A DNA stretch of 13,606 nucleotides from Bacteroidales bacterium UBA1733 (GTDB lineage: Bacteria; Bacteroidota; Bacteroidia; Bacteroidales; UBA3663), in NCBI GenBank assembly GCA_002315795.1, contig DCIF01000102.1:1-13606 (forward strand). Direction: 5' to 3'. The position numbers were made by a program, and so were the translations under genes. Positions 6,193 to 13,606 of this stretch are shown piece after piece. Within the stretch, counting starts at the first letter, position 1; every line of letters begins with the position of its first letter. The notes under the pieces are model-generated. The model saw only the letters and a program-made list of their open reading frames with translations, did not search any database and was not told the DNA's origin.

Positions 6193-6216
6193 ATGGAAAA
6201 ATCGTCCAACAGATAG
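6193..6216 (+). other. Seven-codon ORF in the ftsX leader (possible leader peptide)
   Basis: ATG at 6193 opens MEKSSNR and stops at TAG 6214-6216, four bases before the ftsX ATG at 6221. It is in a different frame from ftsX and lies inside the predicted 5' leader, about 26 nt from the transcription start. The spacing would allow a ribosome finishing the short ORF to reinitiate at ftsX. A chance ATG in a short leader is an equally simple explanation. Confidence 0.25.
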
Positions 6217-6220
6217 TCTG

Positions 6221-7090
6221 ATGAAAAGGTATTTTGGTGCAAAATTTACAAGTACGCTAAGCATTACCCTCGTGCTTTTTGTAATGGGGCTGATGACGAT
6301 GGGAGCACTGGTGGCTGCACACATGGCAAAGGCTTTGCGTGAACAGTTTACCATTACCTTGACGATCAGTGACGGAGCCAGAGACGGATACGGAATCAGG
6401 GTGGCTAAGGACTTGAGAAAAGAGAAATATACAGCAGAAGCAGCATACATCAGTCCAGACAGTGCTTTGAAAGTCCTGCAAGCCGAACTGGGAGAGAACC
6501 CTGCCGATTTTCTTGGCTACAATCCATTACCGGCAACGGTGGAACTCAAGCTGAAAGCTGAATATGCGGAATCAGACAGTATAGCCAGTATTGTAAAACA
6601 GCTGAAACAAGTGCATAAACGGAATGTTTCAGCCATCGACTATAACAGTGCTTTGCTTGACTCGGTAAATGCCAATCTCAGACGGTACGCCATTGCTCTT
6701 GCCGTACTGGCGGTGGCCTTGCTGCTGATCTGTATTTCCCTGATTAGCTTTACGGTTCGTCTGGCTTTACATGCAGATCGCTTCCTCATTAATACGATGC
6801 GTCTGGTGGGAGCTACCTCCTGGTTTATCCGCAAACCCTTCATCCTTACGCATGTCCTCTGCGGACTCATTGCGTCGGTAGTGGCTCTGTCGGCTATTGG
6901 CGGATTGATTTACGGAGGATTCACGCAGGGTTTTGCCGGTGTGGTGAGCGATTGTCTGCTACGTCCGTTGCCGCTATGTGTGCTTGTCGGCACCGTCGTA
7001 GCTTTAGGTATTCTGATTCCGGCTTTTGCTGCCTGGTATTCTGCAGGACATTATCTTAGAAGATCGGTTGACGAACTCTATCTGATGTGA
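6221..7090 (+). CDS. ftsX: FtsX-like cell division ABC transporter permease
   Basis: FtsX is the membrane subunit of the FtsEX complex, which uses ATP hydrolysis by FtsE to activate peptidoglycan hydrolases at the septum. The 289-residue product has the four-helix FtsX topology: a first helix at about 11-36, an extracytoplasmic domain at about 40-155 (with YISPDSALKVL and DFLGYNPLPATVELKL, typical of the family), and three further helices at about 157-180, 211-235 and 250-274. RLVGATSWFIRKPFI at 194-208 is the conserved FtsX segment before the third helix. ATG 6221 is chosen because it lies about 55 nt after the promoter and matches FtsX N-termini; the frame stays open upstream, but that part precedes the promoter. 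No ftsE is adjacent, so the partner must be encoded elsewhere. It is the first gene of the right operon, 27 nt ahead of the DUF3098 gene. Confidence 0.93.
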   Translation: MKRYFGAKFTSTLSITLVLFVMGLMTMGALVAAHMAKALREQFTITLTISDGARDGYGIRVAKDLRKEKYTAEAAYISPDSALKVLQAELGENPADFLGYNPLPATVELKLKAEYAESDSIASIVKQLKQVHKRNVSAIDYNSALLDSVNANLRRYAIALAVLAVALLLICISLISFTVRLALHADRFLINTMRLVGATSWFIRKPFILTHVLCGLIASVVALSAIGGLIYGGFTQGFAGVVSDCLLRPLPLCVLVGTVVALGILIPAFAAWYSAGHYLRRSVDELYLM

Positions 7091-7117
7091 TTATTATTTT
7101 TTAATTTTTCGCTTTAT

Positions 7118-7342
7118 ATGCGTCTCTGTTTAGGAAAACTGAATTTTATCATTATGGGCATTGCTGCCCTGTTAATACTTGTCGGATTTGTGATGACTGC
7201 TGGCTCTGCCAGTACGCCAGATCATTTTAATCCGGAGGTGTTCAGTGATACACGTGTAATCTATGGTCCGAACATTTGTTTCTTTGGCTACCTGTTGATG
7301 ATTGTCGGAATTTGTGTCAAAGGAAAAAAGACTGAGAACTGA
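7118..7342 (+). CDS. DUF3098 domain-containing small membrane protein
   Basis: A 74-residue protein with two membrane helices (about residues 9-28 and 50-68) joined by a short periplasmic or cytosolic loop. The pattern [34 protein letters not shown], then [17 protein letters not shown] is diagnostic of DUF3098, a Bacteroidota family almost always found between ftsX and uppP. Its function is unknown; the steady linkage suggests a role with cell division or undecaprenyl phosphate metabolism, which is inference only. The start is the ATG at 7118, 27 nt after the ftsX stop in a T-rich spacer, and the stop overlaps the uppP start (TGATG). Confidence 0.88.
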   Translation: MRLCLGKLNFIIMGIAALLILVGFVMTAGSASTPDHFNPEVFSDTRVIYGPNICFFGYLLMIVGICVKGKKTEN

Positions 7343-8181
7343 TGGATTGGTTACAAGCATTGATCCTGGGATTGGTCCAGGGATTTACGGAATATCTGCC
7401 AGTCTCTTCGAGTGGACATCTTGAGATTGGCAAAGCACTGCTTGGAGACGGAGCTGAGGCCGGTGGCCTGACTTTCGATATCGTGGTACATGTGGCCACC
7501 GTGTTGGCAACGCTGGTGATTCTTTGGAAGGAGGTGGCCTGGATTTTCAAAGGCCTTTTCCGTCCGCTTGGTCCTGGCAGTTCGCTGAATGATGAGCAGA
7601 AATATGTGCTCAACATCATTGTATCCATGATTCCTGTCGGTGTGGTCGGTTTTTGTTTCAAAGACGCTATCGAAGGGCTTTATGCTGAGGAGCATGTCAA
7701 ACTGATGGTTGTCGGTGTCTGTCTGTTGGAAACAGCGGCATTGCTGGCGCTGACACATTTCTATAAGCCACAGCCTCGTGAGCAGATTTCTCCGCTCAAT
7801 GCTTTTGTCATTGGCATCGCGCAAGCATTTGCCGTGTTGCCGGGTCTTTCCCGCTCTGGTTCTACTATCGCCACAGGTCTGCTTCTTGGCAACAGCCGAC
7901 AGACGCTGGCTCAGTTCTCTTTCCTGATGGTTATTCCTCCTATCTTGGGAGAGGCGTTGCTCGATTTCAAACATATCGTCGCACCTTCGGCAGAATATCT
8001 GGCTGAGCATGGCATTGATGAACCTATTGGCACCCTGCCTCTGGTGGTTGGTTTCGTAGCAGCATTTGTCAGTGGCTGTCTGGCCTGCAAATGGATGATT
8101 GCGCTTGTAAAGAAGTGCAAGTTGATCTATTTCGCTATTTACTGCGCTTTGGTGGGACTTTTTACGTTACTCTTCCTTTAA
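7342..8181 (+). CDS. uppP: Undecaprenyl-diphosphate phosphatase (UppP/BacA)
   Basis: UppP dephosphorylates undecaprenyl diphosphate to regenerate the lipid carrier for peptidoglycan, O-antigen and other surface glycans; excess confers bacitracin tolerance. The 279-residue length is usual and the protein is hydrophobic throughout. Both signature motifs are complete: [15 protein letters not shown] at residues 12-26 (with Glu17, Ser and His26 of the active site) and [15 protein letters not shown] at 166-180 (with Arg171), followed by [12 protein letters not shown]. The ATG overlaps the DUF3098 stop by one base, so the two are translationally coupled. A 47-nt gap with no promoter-like element separates it from truB. 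Confidence 0.97.
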   Translation: MDWLQALILGLVQGFTEYLPVSSSGHLEIGKALLGDGAEAGGLTFDIVVHVATVLATLVILWKEVAWIFKGLFRPLGPGSSLNDEQKYVLNIIVSMIPVGVVGFCFKDAIEGLYAEEHVKLMVVGVCLLETAALLALTHFYKPQPREQISPLNAFVIGIAQAFAVLPGLSRSGSTIATGLLLGNSRQTLAQFSFLMVIPPILGEALLDFKHIVAPSAEYLAEHGIDEPIGTLPLVVGFVAAFVSGCLACKWMIALVKKCKLIYFAIYCALVGLFTLLFL

Positions 8182-8228
8182 TCGGGAAAGGTGACTCGAT
8201 TTATAAATAACTAATTGCAAATTACGGC

Positions 8229-9104
8229 TTGAAGCAATACGATTTTATAGAAGGAGAGGTATTAGCCTTCGATAAACCGCTTACCTGGACTTCCTTCAAC
8301 CTGGTGAAGGTGGTTAGAAATAACCTGAGCCGGCGTCTTGGCATCAAGAAACTCAAGGTCGGACATGCGGGAACGCTTGATCCGTTGGCCAGTGGTGTGA
8401 TGATTATCTGCACAGGAAAAGCTACCAAGCAGATCGATCAGTTGCAGGCTGGTACCAAGGAATATATAGCCACGCTTCGATTGGGATGTACCACGCCATC
8501 GTTCGATGCAGAACATCCGGTCGATGCCACTTTCCCGACCAGCCATATTACGCAAGCCGCTGTGATGGCAGCGCTGGAGAAGTTCAAAGGAAGCATCTGG
8601 CAGGTTCCGCCGGTTTATTCGGCTTGTAAGGTCGATGGTCGCAGAGCGTTCGATTATGTGCGTCAGGGCGAGGAGGTAGAGCTCAAGGCCAAGGAACTGG
8701 TGATCGATGAGATTGAGCTCCTGGATTTACATCTGCCAGAGCAGGGAATCGTCTCTCCAAAAGCCGAAGAGATGGTTTCTTCTATCAGGAATGGCATTGC
8801 CATCAAGGAATCTGGTCGGCGCAAACAGTTGCTTGAGGATCTGGAAAATGAAACACAATGTGAAGAAGAGCCACTGCTTTCAACGCAGGTGTCTTATCTG
8901 ACGATCCGTGTCGTATGTAGCAAAGGAACCTACATCCGCGCTTTGGCCAGAGACATAGGTCAGGCCTTGCAGAGTGGCGCTTATCTGATCGGATTGCGTC
9001 GCACGCGAGTTGGACATTTTCAAGTTGACCAGTGCCTTCAGGTTAAGGATGTCGAGAAATGGACACAGGAAATAGAAATATATAATTCAAATAGTCAGTC
9101 GTGA
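8229..9104 (+). CDS. truB: tRNA pseudouridine-55 synthase
   Basis: TruB converts U55 of the tRNA T loop to pseudouridine. The catalytic motif [14 protein letters not shown] is at residues 44-57 with Asp51 as nucleophile. Further core motifs are FDKPLTWTS (14-22), [19 protein letters not shown] (127-145) and [15 protein letters not shown] (230-244). There is no C-terminal PUA domain, as usual in Bacteroidota. At 291 residues the protein is nonetheless long: residues about 172-222 form a hydrophilic, highly charged insertion between two core strands that typical homologues lack. The start is TTG at 8229; an in-frame TAA lies at 8208-8210 and no ATG or GTG intervenes. The stop overlaps the queA start by 4 nt (GTGA). 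Confidence 0.95.
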   Translation: MKQYDFIEGEVLAFDKPLTWTSFNLVKVVRNNLSRRLGIKKLKVGHAGTLDPLASGVMIICTGKATKQIDQLQAGTKEYIATLRLGCTTPSFDAEHPVDATFPTSHITQAAVMAALEKFKGSIWQVPPVYSACKVDGRRAFDYVRQGEEVELKAKELVIDEIELLDLHLPEQGIVSPKAEEMVSSIRNGIAIKESGRRKQLLEDLENETQCEEEPLLSTQVSYLTIRVVCSKGTYIRALARDIGQALQSGAYLIGLRRTRVGHFQVDQCLQVKDVEKWTQEIEIYNSNSQS

Positions 9105-10189
9105 AGTTATCTCAGTTTAAATTCAAACTCCCAGAAGATCGTATCGCCCTTGTTCCAAGCGAACATCGTGATGAATGTCGTCTGATGGTGCTCCATAAGA
9201 AAAGTCGCACCATCGAACATAAGACCTTCCGTGATTTCATTGAATATTTCGATGAAAAGGACCTCGTATTGTTCAACGATACCAAAATTTTCCCTGCTCG
9301 TCTCTATGGCAACAAGGAGAAGACGGGTGCTCGCATAGAGGTTTTCCTGCTTCGCGAGCTGAATCCTGAAATTCGTTTCTGGGATGTCCTTGTCGATCCT
9401 GCACGTAAGATTCGTATTGGAAATAAGCTTTATTTTGGCGAGGATGAGAGTCTGGTGGCAGAGGTCATAGATAATACGACCTCGCGTGGCCGTACACTCC
9501 GCTTCCTGTATGATGGCAGTCACGATGCTTTTATCGAAACGCTCTATGGCTTTGGTGAGACCCCAATTCCTCCAGGACTGAAGCAGCGTCGTGATGTCAT
9601 TGACGAACCTATTGATGAGGATCATCCATTTACCGATCGTGAGCGATATCAGACGATCTTTGCCAAGAACGAAGGTGGTGTCGTAGCACCGCAGGCTGCA
9701 CTGCACTTTAGTCGTGAACTTCTCAAGCGCATGGAGATCAAAGGCGTTGATTTCGACTTCATTACTGTGCATAGCAACCAGGGTAATTTCCGTGAGATAG
9801 ATGTTGAGGACCTTACCAAGCATAAGATGGATTCTGAGCAGATCTTCATCAGTGAGGATCTTGCCAAGCGAGTCAATGATACGAAGGATGCTGGCCATCA
9901 TGTCTGTGCTGTAGATACTTCTGTAATGCGCGCCATTGAGTCGTGTGTCAGCACCACGGGTTATCTGAAGCCTTATAATGGCTGGACCAATAAGTTTATC
10001 TTCCCTCCATACGATTTTTCAATCGCAGATTGTATGGTAGCCAACTTCTATATGCCATACTCTACACTTCTCATGCTCACTGCATCGTTCGGTGGTTATG
10101 ATTTTGTCATGGAAGCCTATAAACTGGCTATTAAGGAAGGTTACAAGTTCGGTTCATACGGTGACGCTATGCTGATCATGCCAGACTGA
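9101..10189 (+). CDS. queA: QueA-family SAM:tRNA ribosyltransferase-isomerase, with altered C-terminal motifs
   Basis: QueA transfers the ribosyl part of S-adenosylmethionine to preQ1 in tRNA, making epoxyqueuosine, the penultimate step of queuosine synthesis. The 362 residues cover the whole family. Conserved features include [13 protein letters not shown] (16-28), [12 protein letters not shown] (57-68), GETPIPP (152-158), [13 protein letters not shown] (180-192), LTKHKMDSE (238-246), [13 protein letters not shown] (294-306) and the terminal SYGDAMLI. Four normally strong motifs deviate: VAPQAALHF (usually APTAxLHF), VHSNQGNF (usually LHxGxGxF), [10 protein letters not shown] (usually VGTTxxRxxE) and [10 protein letters not shown] (usually TNFHxPxST). 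It may therefore be a divergent or repurposed QueA. The start is GTG at 9101 (GTGA overlap with truB), giving the expected N-terminus [11 protein letters not shown]. Truncation or frameshift is not seen. No other queuosine gene is present. Confidence 0.88.
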   Translation: MKLSQFKFKLPEDRIALVPSEHRDECRLMVLHKKSRTIEHKTFRDFIEYFDEKDLVLFNDTKIFPARLYGNKEKTGARIEVFLLRELNPEIRFWDVLVDPARKIRIGNKLYFGEDESLVAEVIDNTTSRGRTLRFLYDGSHDAFIETLYGFGETPIPPGLKQRRDVIDEPIDEDHPFTDRERYQTIFAKNEGGVVAPQAALHFSRELLKRMEIKGVDFDFITVHSNQGNFREIDVEDLTKHKMDSEQIFISEDLAKRVNDTKDAGHHVCAVDTSVMRAIESCVSTTGYLKPYNGWTNKFIFPPYDFSIADCMVANFYMPYSTLLMLTASFGGYDFVMEAYKLAIKEGYKFGSYGDAMLIMPD

Positions 10190-10193
10190 CATT

Positions 10194-10242
10194 TAGTGAG
10201 GAGTTAGGTGTGAGGAATGAGGTATTAGAAGTTGGGAATGAG
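10194..10242 (+). repeat. Degenerate tandem heptamer repeat between queA and folK
   Basis: Seven consecutive 7-mers are readable: TAGTGAG, GAGTTAG, GTGTGAG, GAATGAG, GTATTAG, AAGTTGG, GAATGAG. The consensus is roughly GARTKAG; T at the fourth position is invariant and a final AG or GG is constant. The array begins 5 nt after the queA stop and ends just before the probable folK start at 10246. It is purine-rich on the + strand. Similar GAGTTAG/GAGTGAG strings are, as I recall, scattered through Bacteroidales intergenic regions, but I could not check this here. Confidence 0.65.
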
Positions 10243-10245
10243 GCT

Positions 10246-10680
10246 TTGCATACGGTGTTCATAGCCTTAGGTTCTAACCTGGGAGATGGTCCGGTTTTGC
10301 TTGACCGTGCCGTGGCGCTTATCGCAGAACAGATCGGAAAGGTTCTGTGTGTCTCTTCTTATATGGAGAGCGAACCATGGGGATTTGTGAGCGAACACAG
10401 GTTTACAAATGCGGTCTGTGTTGTCAGAACCTCGCTCGAGCCATTGCCATTACTCGATGCTACCCAAATGATTGAGCGTCAGATGGGACGCACGCAGAAA
10501 CACCGGGTTGGAGAATCATATACAGATAGAATCATCGATCTGGATATCCTGTTATATGATGATCTGAATTATCAGGATGAACGCTTGACGATCCCACATC
10601 CTTTTATTGCTGACCGTGATTTTGTCAGAATTCCATTGCAAGAATGTATAGAAAAAATTGAAATATCTTATGAAAACTAG
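10246..10680 (+). CDS. folK: 2-amino-4-hydroxy-6-hydroxymethyldihydropteridine diphosphokinase (HPPK)
   Basis: FolK transfers pyrophosphate from ATP to the hydroxymethyl group of 6-hydroxymethyl-dihydropterin, ahead of dihydropteroate synthase in folate synthesis. From TTG 10246 the product is 144 residues, beginning MHTVFIALGSNLGD, the usual N-terminus. Other motifs are MESEPWGF (pterin-binding loop region), ATQMIERQMGRTQKHR, YTDRIIDLDILLYDD with the two metal-binding aspartates, and IPHPFIADRDFVRIPL. An alternative in-frame GTG at 10210 would add 12 residues (156 in total), but those codons are made of the heptamer repeat at 10194-10242 and have no counterpart in the family, so the later start is preferred. 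The 3' end overlaps sppA by 11 nt. Confidence 0.93.
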   Translation: MHTVFIALGSNLGDGPVLLDRAVALIAEQIGKVLCVSSYMESEPWGFVSEHRFTNAVCVVRTSLEPLPLLDATQMIERQMGRTQKHRVGESYTDRIIDLDILLYDDLNYQDERLTIPHPFIADRDFVRIPLQECIEKIEISYEN

Positions 10681-12466
10681 TTTCCTGAAAATGGTATTGG
10701 CCGTAATTGTCGGCTCCATTATTGTAGCGATCATCAGCACGATGTTTACTACTTGTGTATTCATGGGAATGGTAGCAGCCGCTTCTTCTGACGACGCTGG
10801 CGTTGCTACTAAGCCTGGTGATATCATGATTCTTAAGATCAACTCTGAGGTAACGGAAGTTCCTTCTTCTATGCCATTCCTGATCGATGCCATGGGTGGT
10901 GTCAGCATGGATATGGGATTGAGCCTTCGTGGTTATCTTACAGCGATTGAAAGTGCCAAGAATGATCCGAACATCACAGGCATCTATCTGAATACCGACG
11001 ATATGTCTGCTGCACCAGCTACCTATGAAGCTCTCCGCAACGCTCTTGCAGATTTCCGCAATGCCGGCAAATGGATCATTGCTTATAATGACAGTTATTC
11101 TGTCGGTCAGTATTACCTCTCTTCAGTAGCTGATTCTTTGTATGTCAATACGATTGGCGGTGTAACCTTTGATGGTATGAGCACTTTGCTTACTTATCCT
11201 AAGAACCTGCTCGATAAGCTCGGCATTGAGATGCAGATCTTCCGCGTCGGTACTTTCAAGAGTGCGGTTGAGCCATATATGATCGACCATATCAGTGAAG
11301 CTAATTATCTGCAGACACAGACTTATCTGAGCAATATCTGGTCTGTAATGGTCCGTGAGATCGCGGCTTCCCGTAATGTTTCTGTTGAGCAGCTCGACTC
11401 TTTGGCTAACGAGGCTGTCAGCTATATGAATCCTGAAGAGCTGGCTGCTACTGGTCTGGTTGATGCTATGCTTTATAAGTCTGACGTTGAGAAAATCGTT
11501 CTCCAGAAGATGGGACAGGAGAAGCTTGCTGGTCATGCCGTTACCGCTAAGCAGGTTTTGGCCAATGCCAATAAGCCTGCTGTAGTGACTGGCGATCAGA
11601 TTGCTATACTCTATGCCAGTGGAGAGATTGCTTCTGAGGCAGATGGAAGCGACGACGGAATCTACTACAACTCATTGGTCAAGGACATTCAGGCACTCGC
11701 AGCCGATGAGAATGTCAAAGCGGTGGTCTTCCGTGTCAACAGTCCTGGTGGCAGTGCATTTGCCAGTGAGCAGATCTGGAAGGCTCTGGTAGATTTGAAG
11801 GAGAAGAAACCAATCGTAGTCAGTATGGGTGATTATGCCGCTTCTGGTGGTTACTATATCAGTTGTATGGCAAATTACATTGTGGCTGAGCCTAATACTC
11901 TGACCGGTTCAATCGGTGTTTTTGGCATGATTCCAAATATGAGTGAATTGGCCTCTGGTAAACTTGGCGTCAATTTTGAGGAGGTGAAGACACACCAGTT
12001 CGGATCACTTCACACTATGCGTGCTGCCAATGATGCAGAGAAAGCCAAGATCCAGCGTGGAATTGAATATACGTATGATCTTTTCACAAAGCGTTGCGCT
12101 GACGGTCGTGGCATGGAACAGGATAGCATCAAGGCCATCGGTGGCGGTCGTGTCTGGACGGGTAGCGATGCTGTAAACATCGGATTGGTCGATGAGCTTG
12201 GTGGCATCAATGCTGCATTCGCTAAGGCAGCTGAGCTGGCTGGTTTGGCTGAGGGTAGCTATACTCGAACCACTTATCCGGCAGAGAAGTCAAAGATGGA
12301 GGCATTGATGCAGCTCTTTGATGAGAAAGCTGATGATATCTCTATCCGCATTGCTGATATGATCCTTGGCACTACTCCAGCCGATCGTGAGGCACTTAAG
12401 TTTATCAAGACTCTTCAGAACGCTGATCATGTGCAGGCACGTTCTTTTGATGCTGTCACCTTTTAA
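10670..12466 (+). CDS. sppA: Signal peptide peptidase SppA, 67K type
   Basis: SppA is a membrane-anchored serine protease that degrades cleaved signal peptides. The 598-residue product (ATG 10670) has one N-terminal membrane anchor at about residues 7-37 and two tandem ClpP-like domains, as in the long E. coli type. The catalytic lysine is in the first domain (VGTFKSAVEPY, Lys197) and the nucleophile serine in the second (YAASGGYYISC, Ser392), followed by the conserved LTGSIGVFG. VNSPGGSAFASEQIW lies just before the serine. Both catalytic residues are intact. A TTG four codons upstream (10658) is possible but ATG gives the more natural start. It overlaps folK by 11 nt and is followed 10 nt later by lpxK. 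Confidence 0.96.
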   Translation: MKTSFLKMVLAVIVGSIIVAIISTMFTTCVFMGMVAAASSDDAGVATKPGDIMILKINSEVTEVPSSMPFLIDAMGGVSMDMGLSLRGYLTAIESAKNDPNITGIYLNTDDMSAAPATYEALRNALADFRNAGKWIIAYNDSYSVGQYYLSSVADSLYVNTIGGVTFDGMSTLLTYPKNLLDKLGIEMQIFRVGTFKSAVEPYMIDHISEANYLQTQTYLSNIWSVMVREIAASRNVSVEQLDSLANEAVSYMNPEELAATGLVDAMLYKSDVEKIVLQKMGQEKLAGHAVTAKQVLANANKPAVVTGDQIAILYASGEIASEADGSDDGIYYNSLVKDIQALAADENVKAVVFRVNSPGGSAFASEQIWKALVDLKEKKPIVVSMGDYAASGGYYISCMANYIVAEPNTLTGSIGVFGMIPNMSELASGKLGVNFEEVKTHQFGSLHTMRAANDAEKAKIQRGIEYTYDLFTKRCADGRGMEQDSIKAIGGGRVWTGSDAVNIGLVDELGGINAAFAKAAELAGLAEGSYTRTTYPAEKSKMEALMQLFDEKADDISIRIADMILGTTPADREALKFIKTLQNADHVQARSFDAVTF

Positions 12467-12476
12467 ATAATTATAT

Positions 12477-13589
12477 ATGTATCTCCCTACGGTCAAAAAC
12501 CTGAACATTCTCCTGCCATTTTCCTGGCTCTATGGATTAGGAGTGTGGTTCCGCAACCGCATGTTCGATGTGGGACGCAAGCCTTCGGTCTCTTTTGAGA
12601 ACGAGGTTGCTGTCATCTGTGTCGGTAATCTGGCCGCAGGAGGTACGGGTAAGACTCCCCATACAGAATATCTGGTATCGTTGCTCCAGAGTCAGGGCAT
12701 CGGTCCCATAGCGGTCCTGAGTCGTGGCTATAAGCGCCAGACGAAAGGTTTTGTTCTGGCCAAGCCTGGTATCACGGCAGCAGAGTTAGGAGACGAATCC
12801 TATCAGCTCTATCGTAAGTATCCGAATATTATCGTGGCCGTTGATGCAAAGCGTGTGCACGGTATCCGTGAATTGCTCAAGTTGCCACAACCCCCTAAGG
12901 TCGTTCTGCTTGATGATGCTATGCAGCATCGTTATGTCAAACCGGGTCTCACGATCTGTCTTACGAGCTACAATCGCATACTCTACAAGGATAAGCTCTT
13001 GCCAGCGGGTCGTCTGCGTGAGCCAATCTCTGGCGTGCAGCGTGCTAATATTGTTATTGTGACGAAATGTCCGCATGCACTTCGTAGCGAGGAGGAGACA
13101 GAGATTCGTGCCAACCTGCCGACACAACTTGACCAACCCATTTTCCATAGCGCTTATCGTTATGGCCGTCTGGTCAACCTGGCAACTGGAGAACCTTGCG
13201 ATATTGATCATGCTACAGAGGTGCTGGTTGTAGCTGGTATTGCTGATCCTTCGGTTATGGAGCATTATGTGCAGGCTCATTACCGTCTGCTTGATATTAT
13301 GACATTCGGTGATCATCATCATTTCTCTAATCGCGATATTGAGAAGATCAGCGTCCGTCTTGAGAATATCAATGGAGACGGTTATTGCACCAGCATGACA
13401 GATCATAAGGCTGTGATTATTACTACGGAGAAAGATGCGGTACGCATGATCAATCATCCGGCAGTTTCCGAAGAACTGCGTAAGCGTATCTATTATCTTC
13501 CTACCGAGGTCTATTTCCTGCAGAGTCAGCAGCAGGAGAAATTTGATCAGATCGTTCTTGATTATGTGCGTCGGAACAGAAATGTTTGA
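12477..13589 (+). CDS. lpxK: Tetraacyldisaccharide 4'-kinase
   Basis: LpxK phosphorylates the 4' position of the tetraacyldisaccharide precursor of lipid A at the inner face of the inner membrane. The 370-residue product starts with an N-terminal hydrophobic helix (ILLPFSWLYGLGVWFRNRMF, residues 11-30) for membrane association. The Walker A motif GNLAAGGTGKTP follows at residues 50-61, then LSRGYKR (81-87), GDESYQL (105-111) and LLDDAMQHR (144-152), all LpxK hallmarks. The C-terminal half contains FGDHHHFSNRDIEKI and a TTEKDAVRM segment, both family features. The ATG lies 10 nt after the sppA stop in an AT-rich spacer without a Shine-Dalgarno sequence. The stop overlaps the start of the next reading frame (TGATG). 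Its presence implies a lipid A-containing outer membrane. Confidence 0.97.
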   Translation: MYLPTVKNLNILLPFSWLYGLGVWFRNRMFDVGRKPSVSFENEVAVICVGNLAAGGTGKTPHTEYLVSLLQSQGIGPIAVLSRGYKRQTKGFVLAKPGITAAELGDESYQLYRKYPNIIVAVDAKRVHGIRELLKLPQPPKVVLLDDAMQHRYVKPGLTICLTSYNRILYKDKLLPAGRLREPISGVQRANIVIVTKCPHALRSEEETEIRANLPTQLDQPIFHSAYRYGRLVNLATGEPCDIDHATEVLVVAGIADPSVMEHYVQAHYRLLDIMTFGDHHHFSNRDIEKISVRLENINGDGYCTSMTDHKAVIITTEKDAVRMINHPAVSEELRKRIYYLPTEVYFLQSQQQEKFDQIVLDYVRRNRNV

Positions 13590-13606
13590 TGCAATCTTTT
13601 GACATA
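13589..13606 (+). CDS. 5' end of a further operon gene (six codons visible)
   Basis: An ATG overlapping the lpxK stop (TGATG) opens MQSFDI and runs off the right edge. The overlap style is the same as at the DUF3098-uppP junction, which supports a real, coupled gene. Six codons are too few to identify it. From memory of gene order, purine nucleoside phosphorylase often follows lpxK in Bacteroidales, but nothing visible proves that here. Confidence 0.4.

Noticed and set aside
6077..6220. N-terminal extension of ftsX by 48 residues
   Set aside because: The extension starts upstream of the -7 element at 6153-6160 and does not resemble FtsX N-termini; the ATG at 6221 fits the family.
7091..7117. 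T-rich spacer between ftsX and the DUF3098 gene as a terminator or internal promoter
   Set aside because: No stem precedes the T runs, and TAATTTTT lacks the final G of TAnnTTTG and any -33 element.
7351..8010. A 219-codon minus-strand open frame opposite uppP
   Set aside because: It is antisense to a clear uppP, its composition (many Gln, His, Arg and Cys) is typical of a mirrored coding strand, and it has no recognisable motif or promoter.
8182..8228. Spacer between uppP and truB as a promoter or hairpin
   Set aside because: No TAnnTTTG match and no stem longer than a few base pairs; it is probably just a longer operon gap.
9107..9901. A 264-codon minus-strand open frame opposite queA
   Set aside because: Antisense shadow of queA; no family motif and no upstream promoter element that I can see.
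12786..13457. A 223-codon minus-strand open frame opposite lpxK
   Set aside because: Antisense shadow of a well-supported lpxK with no protein-like domain pattern.

Overview
The window reads as a chromosomal housekeeping segment of a Bacteroidales bacterium, most likely Prevotella or a close relative. Evidence: Bacteroidota-specific families (DUF4271 and DUF3098 proteins), promoters of the Bacteroidota type (TAnnTTTG, twice followed by CACC), almost no Shine-Dalgarno sequences, a lipid A gene (lpxK) marking a Gram-negative envelope, and a TruB without a PUA domain. I see no insertion sequence, phage gene, CRISPR array, tRNA or rRNA.

Layout. (1) 1-699: 3' end of tex on the + strand. (2) 700-974: an AT-rich gap with three TTGAAC half-sites, a Bacteroidota -7 element, a hairpin whose loop opens with a start codon, and a strong hairpin-plus-U-run terminator; together these look like a short (about 160 nt) independent transcript. 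(3) 975-6017: a seven-gene minus-strand operon, in transcription order rhomboid protease, second rhomboid protease, membrane-anchored endonuclease/exonuclease/phosphatase-fold protein, DUF4271 membrane protein, hemD, rnpA, yidD. The last six junctions are tight or overlapping except for a 36-nt gap between the rhomboids. (4) 6018-6220: divergent promoter region. (5) 6221 to the right edge: a plus-strand operon of ftsX, DUF3098 gene, uppP, truB, queA, folK, sppA, lpxK and the first codons of another gene.

The right operon mixes envelope functions (FtsX, UppP recycling of the undecaprenyl carrier, LpxK lipid A phosphorylation, SppA peptide clearance) with tRNA modification (TruB, QueA) and folate synthesis (FolK). 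The left operon mixes membrane proteolysis and insertion (two rhomboids, YidD) with tRNA 5' processing (RnpA) and tetrapyrrole synthesis (HemD).

Most gene content is conventional. The points most worth checking are the cryptic transcription unit at 716-975, a QueA homologue with changes in four normally conserved C-terminal motifs, a degenerate heptamer tandem repeat that forms the queA-folK junction and confuses the folK start, a roughly 45-residue insertion in TruB, and a seven-codon ORF in the ftsX leader. Family assignments come from motif recognition by eye; no database search was run.
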